Assembly: GCA_002424365.1 (NCBI GenBank)
Contig: DIRQ01000133.1
Span: 20,770 to 30,320, forward strand
Origin: Syntrophomonas sp. UBA5432
GTDB taxonomy: Bacteria > Bacillota > Syntrophomonadia > Syntrophomonadales > Syntrophomonadaceae
Reading direction: 5' to 3'
Length of the DNA: 9,551 nucleotides
Both the position numbers and the translations under genes were made by a program. Under the pieces are notes generated by a model. That model saw only the letters and a list, made by a program, of their open reading frames with translations, ran no database searches and had not been told where the DNA came from. Shown here piece by piece: positions 7,187-9,551 of the stretch; position 1 is the first letter of the stretch; every line of letters starts with the position of its first letter.

Positions 7187-7806
7187 GTATCATCCTTCTT
7201 TTCTTTTTCACTATGGTACGTGATTCCTGCCTCAGCTATATGTTCCTCAATCCGCTCCAACCTCTTGCTCATTTCTTTCAGGCTGCGGCACAGGGTAAGG
7301 ACGGATTCCATTATCATCTGTTCATCCTGGTCATTATCATTATCAGTGCCTAACTCTTTCTGTAGATTTAAACCTAGATACCAGCTTTTCTCAGCAGTTG
7401 CCCGGCTGCTTAAGGCTTCGATACTATCACCAGTTGCTAACAATACCTGGCATCCCCTACCTTTACCTCCCTTAATATCCATAATGTATTCGGTGTTAAG
7501 ATAACCATATACAGAATCGTTTTCAGTAAGTGCTTTACGCATTTTAATAGGAACGAAGACCCTGCGTTCCAGGTAAAAGGGGAAGACCCCGCTCCGCTGT
7601 ATGATTTGCTCCAGCTGCCGGCGCTGAGCTTTCAAATCTATTGCATAGCTTTTAGCCAGAGCCGTCAGCACCGATCTAACTCCACGCCGGTCGACTAACA
7701 TTTCTCCGGAATCCAACCATAACTCAGTAGCATTGCCCCGATCTGTATACACCGGCCTTAATCCAATGACTACATCACGCACCTGTTCTACTCTACCATC
7801 TTTCAC
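7183..7806 (-). CDS. Protein of unknown function, ComK-like N-terminal layout and C-terminal coiled coil
   Basis: This 207-aa protein starts at GTG (7806), with AGAGGAGGT 8 nt upstream. There is no signal peptide or membrane segment, so it is cytoplasmic. Residues 10-110 follow an order reminiscent of ComK: a hydrophobic strand ending in a (M/G)L.P-type turn (VVIGLRPVYTDRGNATELW), a D.GE strand (DSGEMLVDRRG), a helix with a YAIDL segment plus basic residues, then P....RRVFVPIKMRKAL and D..YGYLN. ComK has matching steps: a start strand, E.Y.SP, a YG.S helix, a K.PI.I strand and FP. Residues about 112-150 are less structured. Residues 151-161 are Asp/Gln-rich, and 162-193 form an amphipathic coiled coil (LCRSLKEMSKRLERIEEHI), which ComK lacks. 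The similarity is by eye and weak; no function is assigned. It lies after the YvrJ gene, across a 147-nt gap full of dyads. Confidence 0.8.
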   Translation of the reverse strand: MKDGRVEQVRDVVIGLRPVYTDRGNATELWLDSGEMLVDRRGVRSVLTALAKSYAIDLKAQRRQLEQIIQRSGVFPFYLERRVFVPIKMRKALTENDSVYGYLNTEYIMDIKGGKGRGCQVLLATGDSIEALSSRATAEKSWYLGLNLQKELGTDNDNDQDEQMIMESVLTLCRSLKEMSKRLERIEEHIAEAGITYHSEKEKKDDT

Positions 7807-7891
7807 TATACCTACCTCCTCTTATGGAAACGGCACCTTGTTTACAAATCAGTACCATAATATCCATTTTGTTGCTGAGAAATAGTTTAAC

Positions 7892-7943
7892 ATAAATTGA
7901 TAATTTATAGAACAGATGTTCTATTTTAATTTGGTAAATTACC
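7892..7943. promoter_or_regulatory. Cluster of dyads with a candidate LexA (SOS) box
   Basis: Three adjacent palindromes precede the 207-aa gene. ATAAATT-N3-AATTTAT lies at 7892-7908. An 18-bp dyad at 7907-7924 has the core GAAC-AGAT-GTTC at 7910-7921. AATTT-N3-AAATT lies at 7928-7940 and overlaps GGTAA-N-TTACC at 7933-7943. The middle site fits 12 of 14 positions of the Bacillus-type LexA consensus CGAACRNRYGTTYC, missing only the outer bases. The Shine-Dalgarno and GTG are about 100 nt downstream on the minus strand. I see no strong -35/-10 pair here, only AT-rich candidates. Confidence 0.45.
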
Positions 7944-7953
7944 CCCTGCTTCC

Positions 7954-8109
7954 TTAGTATTCCCTGCTGGGAAGGGTGATTATGGCCTCACGCAGTTGGG
8001 TAATGGTGTTACTAAGCTCCCCCAGTTTTGCTTCAACTCTTATTAAGAGATAGGCCGAAACTGCGATGGGGAAGCCTACATTACCGATGATGTTTAGCAA
8101 TTCCTCCAC
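7954..8109 (-). CDS. YvrJ family protein (51 aa)
   Basis: I translated this small gene by hand. A GTG start at 8109-8107 reads MEELLNIIGNVGFPIAVSAY and continues LLIRVEAKLGELSNTI, ending in TAA at 7956-7954. The pattern of a short N-terminus, G.(V/F)GFP, one membrane helix (about 8-23), then a charged amphipathic tail is that of the YvrJ family. AAAGGGAG lies about 10 nt upstream of the start. Orientation and charge suggest the N-terminus is outside or in the membrane and the tail is cytoplasmic, as in BhlA/UviB-type holin-like peptides; that comparison is structural only. Function is unknown. It follows DUF1659 and DUF2922, a usual grouping in Firmicutes, but lies beyond a terminator, so its expression may depend on read-through. 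Confidence 0.88.
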   Translation of the reverse strand: MEELLNIIGNVGFPIAVSAYLLIRVEAKLGELSNTITQLREAIITLPSREY

Positions 8110-8144
8110 CTTAAAACCACTCCCTTTCTATCCTTTATCTCTAT

Positions 8145-8176
8145 TAAATTAAAAGCGGGCAGGATATCCTGCCCGC
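8145..8176 (-). terminator. Terminator/attenuator between DUF2922 and YvrJ genes
   Basis: A perfect 22-bp palindrome (8155-8176) gives a 9-bp GC-rich stem GCGGGCAGG/CCTGCCCGC with loop ATAT. On the minus strand it is followed by TTTTAATTT. It lies 16 nt after the DUF2922 stop and 45 nt before the YvrJ start. Confidence 0.88.
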
Positions 8177-8192
8177 CGGTAAGGTAATAAAC

Positions 8193-8417
8193 CTAAGCCA
8201 GATCGAATTCTTCAGTATCCTTAACTACTACTCTGGCTCCGATTTTACCGGTGAGATTACCGCTGTTGCTATCGAAAACATTTTTGCTAATAATATTATC
8301 CATAGTGGTTGAAATTTCAGAGGCGGTGATATCTTCCCGGACATCATATACTCGTATATTATGAGTACGATTGAGCTCTGTTGCAAAATTCATCTCCAGA
8401 GTTCTTTGAGCAGCCAT
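8193..8417 (-). CDS. DUF2922 family protein (74 aa)
   Basis: The ATG start at 8417 has AAAGGGGG about 7 nt upstream. The protein shows the family pattern: a first strand with LEMNFATELNRTHNIRV; a V.REDIT..E(I/V)...MD.IISKNVF core at about 25-47, the family's most recognisable block; then a glycine/asparagine turn and a final strand LTGKIGARVVVKDTEEF. It has no signal peptide or membrane helix. Function is unknown for the family. It lies 42 nt downstream of DUF1659, has exactly the same length, and its transcript probably ends at the palindromic terminator just after it. Confidence 0.9.
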   Translation of the reverse strand: MAAQRTLEMNFATELNRTHNIRVYDVREDITASEISTTMDNIISKNVFDSNSGNLTGKIGARVVVKDTEEFDLA

Positions 8418-8459
8418 TTTCTAACCCCCTTTCTATTAAGAGTACGTCTCGTTTACGTC

Positions 8460-8684
8460 CTACAGGTTAACAATCTCCACGATATCCCGGCGCTGTACGG
8501 CCACGTTGGTTTTATCCTGCAGGCCGAGCAGATCCTGGGCTATCGCGTAGATGTCCTCATTAGCAGCTTCTGGCTTTACCTTTTTGAAGGAGCGGTTTTT
8601 AAAAAGCTGCTGCCCCGCGGCGCCGATTCCGTTATCCATAACCAGGACCAGGTCAGTAGAAACAATACTAGAACTAACTGCCAT
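8460..8684 (-). CDS. DUF1659 family protein (74 aa)
   Basis: The ATG start at 8684 has a full AAGGAGGTG site 7 nt upstream. The family layout is clear: MAVSSSIVSTDLVLVMDNGIG (strand), G.QLFKNRSFKKVKPEA at about 24-40, an A..(D/E)(I/L)Y.(I/V)AQ.L.GLQ helix at about 40-56, then a final strand NVAVQRRDIVEIVNL. It is small, soluble and of unknown function. It is the first gene of the DUF1659-DUF2922 pair and likely co-transcribed with it. The strong ribosome site suggests good expression. DUF1659 and DUF2922 are commonly neighbours in Firmicutes, often with YvrJ, as seen here. Confidence 0.9.
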   Translation of the reverse strand: MAVSSSIVSTDLVLVMDNGIGAAGQQLFKNRSFKKVKPEAANEDIYAIAQDLLGLQDKTNVAVQRRDIVEIVNL

Positions 8685-9017
8685 TCTCTTACACCTCCTT
8701 TCCCCTTTCTTGCCCGGTAGTGTTCCAGGCTAGTTCCTATTTTAGAAGGGGGAGGCGGTAACGCACCAATGGCAGGAAACGCAATAGCAATGGCACATAT
8801 AAACAGGAAAATGATTTCTAATTAAGCCGGTGGTCCGGGTTTAAAAACAAAGGTTACAACTGAATCCACTTATTAATTTTGCCTATGAAAGCAAACAAAA
8901 AAACAAAACAGCCTCAGTCCGGTAGAATCCCGAACCAAGGCTGCTTAAATGTTTTTATTTATTTGTCTATATCAATTTGACGGGGTGCAGTTTATAGCTC
9001 TGGACTTATTGCCGGAC
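8685..9017. other. 333-nt gap between the Rpn-type gene and the small-gene cluster
   Basis: It holds the Rpn terminator (8895-8943) and about 200 nt that should carry the DUF1659 promoter. The best minus-strand -10 is TAAAAT (8744-8739), but the only nearby -35 is a weak TTGGTG with a 19-nt spacer. CAATGGCA is repeated directly at 8767-8774 and 8788-8795 (21-bp period). No credible gene is seen on either strand. Confidence 0.5.
8895..8943 (-). terminator. Rho-independent terminator of the Rpn-type gene
   Basis: On the minus strand CAGCCT (8943-8938) pairs with AGGCTG (8914-8909). Eight further inner pairs form with some G-T wobbles, giving a 14-bp stem and a 7-nt loop. It is followed by TTTTGTTTTTTT. 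It lies about 75 nt after the stop codon. Confidence 0.9.
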
Positions 9018-9551
9018 CTATTCAAAAAAATTCTTTACGTCTTCAATCGTCTTCAAATCAAACATTGCCTCCGCCAGTTGCTGTAGCTTTTCTGGTGGTA
9101 GGTTTCGCACCCGGGTTTCAATTTCCGGAGGTACATTGTCAAATTTCTTTTTCAACTGCCGTACAAGCAAATCTGCCTGCCCTTCCACTTTGCCCTCTGC
9201 TCTACCCTTTCTTTCCCAGGAAGTGGTTATCTCTAACATTCTCTCGGCCTCCTTTGCATCTATCCTGCCTATTTCTGCCTCCAATTGCCTCTCTTCTTCC
9301 TCATTTAATCTGAGGTAAGTCTCAAAAAATCCAGTTAATAAAGTCATACGAGCTGGATCCAACTCCATCCGTACCAGCATACGCAAAAACTCCAGTTTTA
9401 CCTGCACCCGTTCTTTCTCCTGGTACCCCATTTTACTTAGCAGTGCTGCTGCCGCCGGATTATTACTGCGGATATAATTTCGCCAATTGTGTTTCCTTAA
9501 TTCCAGGATCAAAAAACGAAAATCCAATACCTGCATAAATGGAAATTCCAG
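9018..9551 (-). CDS. Rpn family putative transposase/recombination-promoting nuclease, C-terminal part (partial)
   Basis: The frame is open through the window end, so the first in-window Met (9536) is probably not the start. The visible 177 codons correspond to the family's middle and C-terminus. Near the top is a LEFPFMQVLDF...LELRKHNWRNYIRSNNPAAAALLSKMGY block; the (R/K).NW..Y(I/L)....N..AAALL.KM pattern is typical of this family. A Glu/Arg-rich coiled coil with ERKGRAEGKVEGQAD follows. The last 50 residues form a DUF4351-like tail (LLVRQLKKKFDNVPPEIETRVRNLP.E.L..L.EA.FDL). The PD-(D/E)XK nuclease domain would lie in the missing N-terminus, so catalytic residues cannot be checked. Members are often multicopy and variable between strains. 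No terminal repeats are seen, so an actual mobile element is not claimed. Confidence 0.85.
   Translation of the reverse strand: MEFPFMQVLDFRFLILELRKHNWRNYIRSNNPAAAALLSKMGYQEKERVQVKLEFLRMLVRMELDPARMTLLTGFFETYLRLNEEEERQLEAEIGRIDAKEAERMLEITTSWERKGRAEGKVEGQADLLVRQLKKKFDNVPPEIETRVRNLPPEKLQQLAEAMFDLKTIEDVKNFFE

Noticed and set aside
8576..8821. Minus-strand open frame with a hydrophobic stretch (IIFLFICAIAIAFPAIGAL) upstream of and overlapping DUF1659
   Set aside because: It has no ATG, GTG or TTG start with a ribosome site before the hydrophobic stretch, and it runs out of frame through DUF1659.
9018..9551. A complete transposon or insertion sequence around the Rpn-type gene
   Set aside because: There are no terminal inverted repeats or target duplications in the window, and the gene is cut by the window end. 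Rpn proteins are often not in classical IS elements.

Overview
The window is a single-strand gene block: every gene I can support is on the minus strand, so transcription runs from high to low coordinates. Base composition is moderately AT-rich, Shine-Dalgarno sites are strong (AAGGAGG type), starts include ATG, GTG and TTG, and Rho-independent terminators are frequent. The gene content is an S41 protease, a stalk-domain surface protein, the DUF1659/DUF2922/YvrJ trio and an Rpn-family protein. Together these point to a Clostridia-type Firmicute. The closest fit from memory is a Syntrophomonas-like syntrophic bacterium; that assignment is an inference, not a database match.

Layout in transcription order. 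(1) 9551-9018: the C-terminal part of an Rpn/DUF4351-type putative transposase/nuclease, cut by the window end and followed by a strong terminator. (2) 8684-7954: three very small genes (DUF1659, DUF2922, YvrJ family), with an internal perfect-palindrome terminator between the second and third. The 51-aa YvrJ gene was found by direct translation. (3) 7806-7183: a 207-aa protein of unknown function whose N-terminal half resembles the layout of ComK. It is preceded by a cluster of dyads that includes a GAAC-N4-GTTC site of the Gram-positive LexA type. (4) 7062-4651: an O-antigen-ligase-type polytopic membrane protein with a C-terminal TPR region. (5) 4471-4403: a probable 22-codon leader ORF inside two interleaved inverted repeats. 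(6) 4327-2114: a large secreted repeat protein ending in a copper-amine-oxidase-N/stalk domain. (7) 1955-816: a short TolC-like protein with a near-ideal sigma-A promoter. (8) 683-1: the N-terminal part of a secreted PDZ/S41 C-terminal-processing peptidase, cut by the window start.

Functionally, genes 4 to 8 look like a cell-envelope neighbourhood: glycan transfer, a surface protein, a TolC-like coiled-coil protein and an envelope protease. Terminators separate them into mostly single-gene transcription units rather than one operon. The small-gene cluster (2 and 3) is the least understood part. DUF1659 and DUF2922 have no known function, YvrJ looks like a one-helix holin-like membrane peptide, and the adjacent regulator-like gene carries a possible SOS operator. 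No tRNA, rRNA, CRISPR array or intact insertion sequence was seen.
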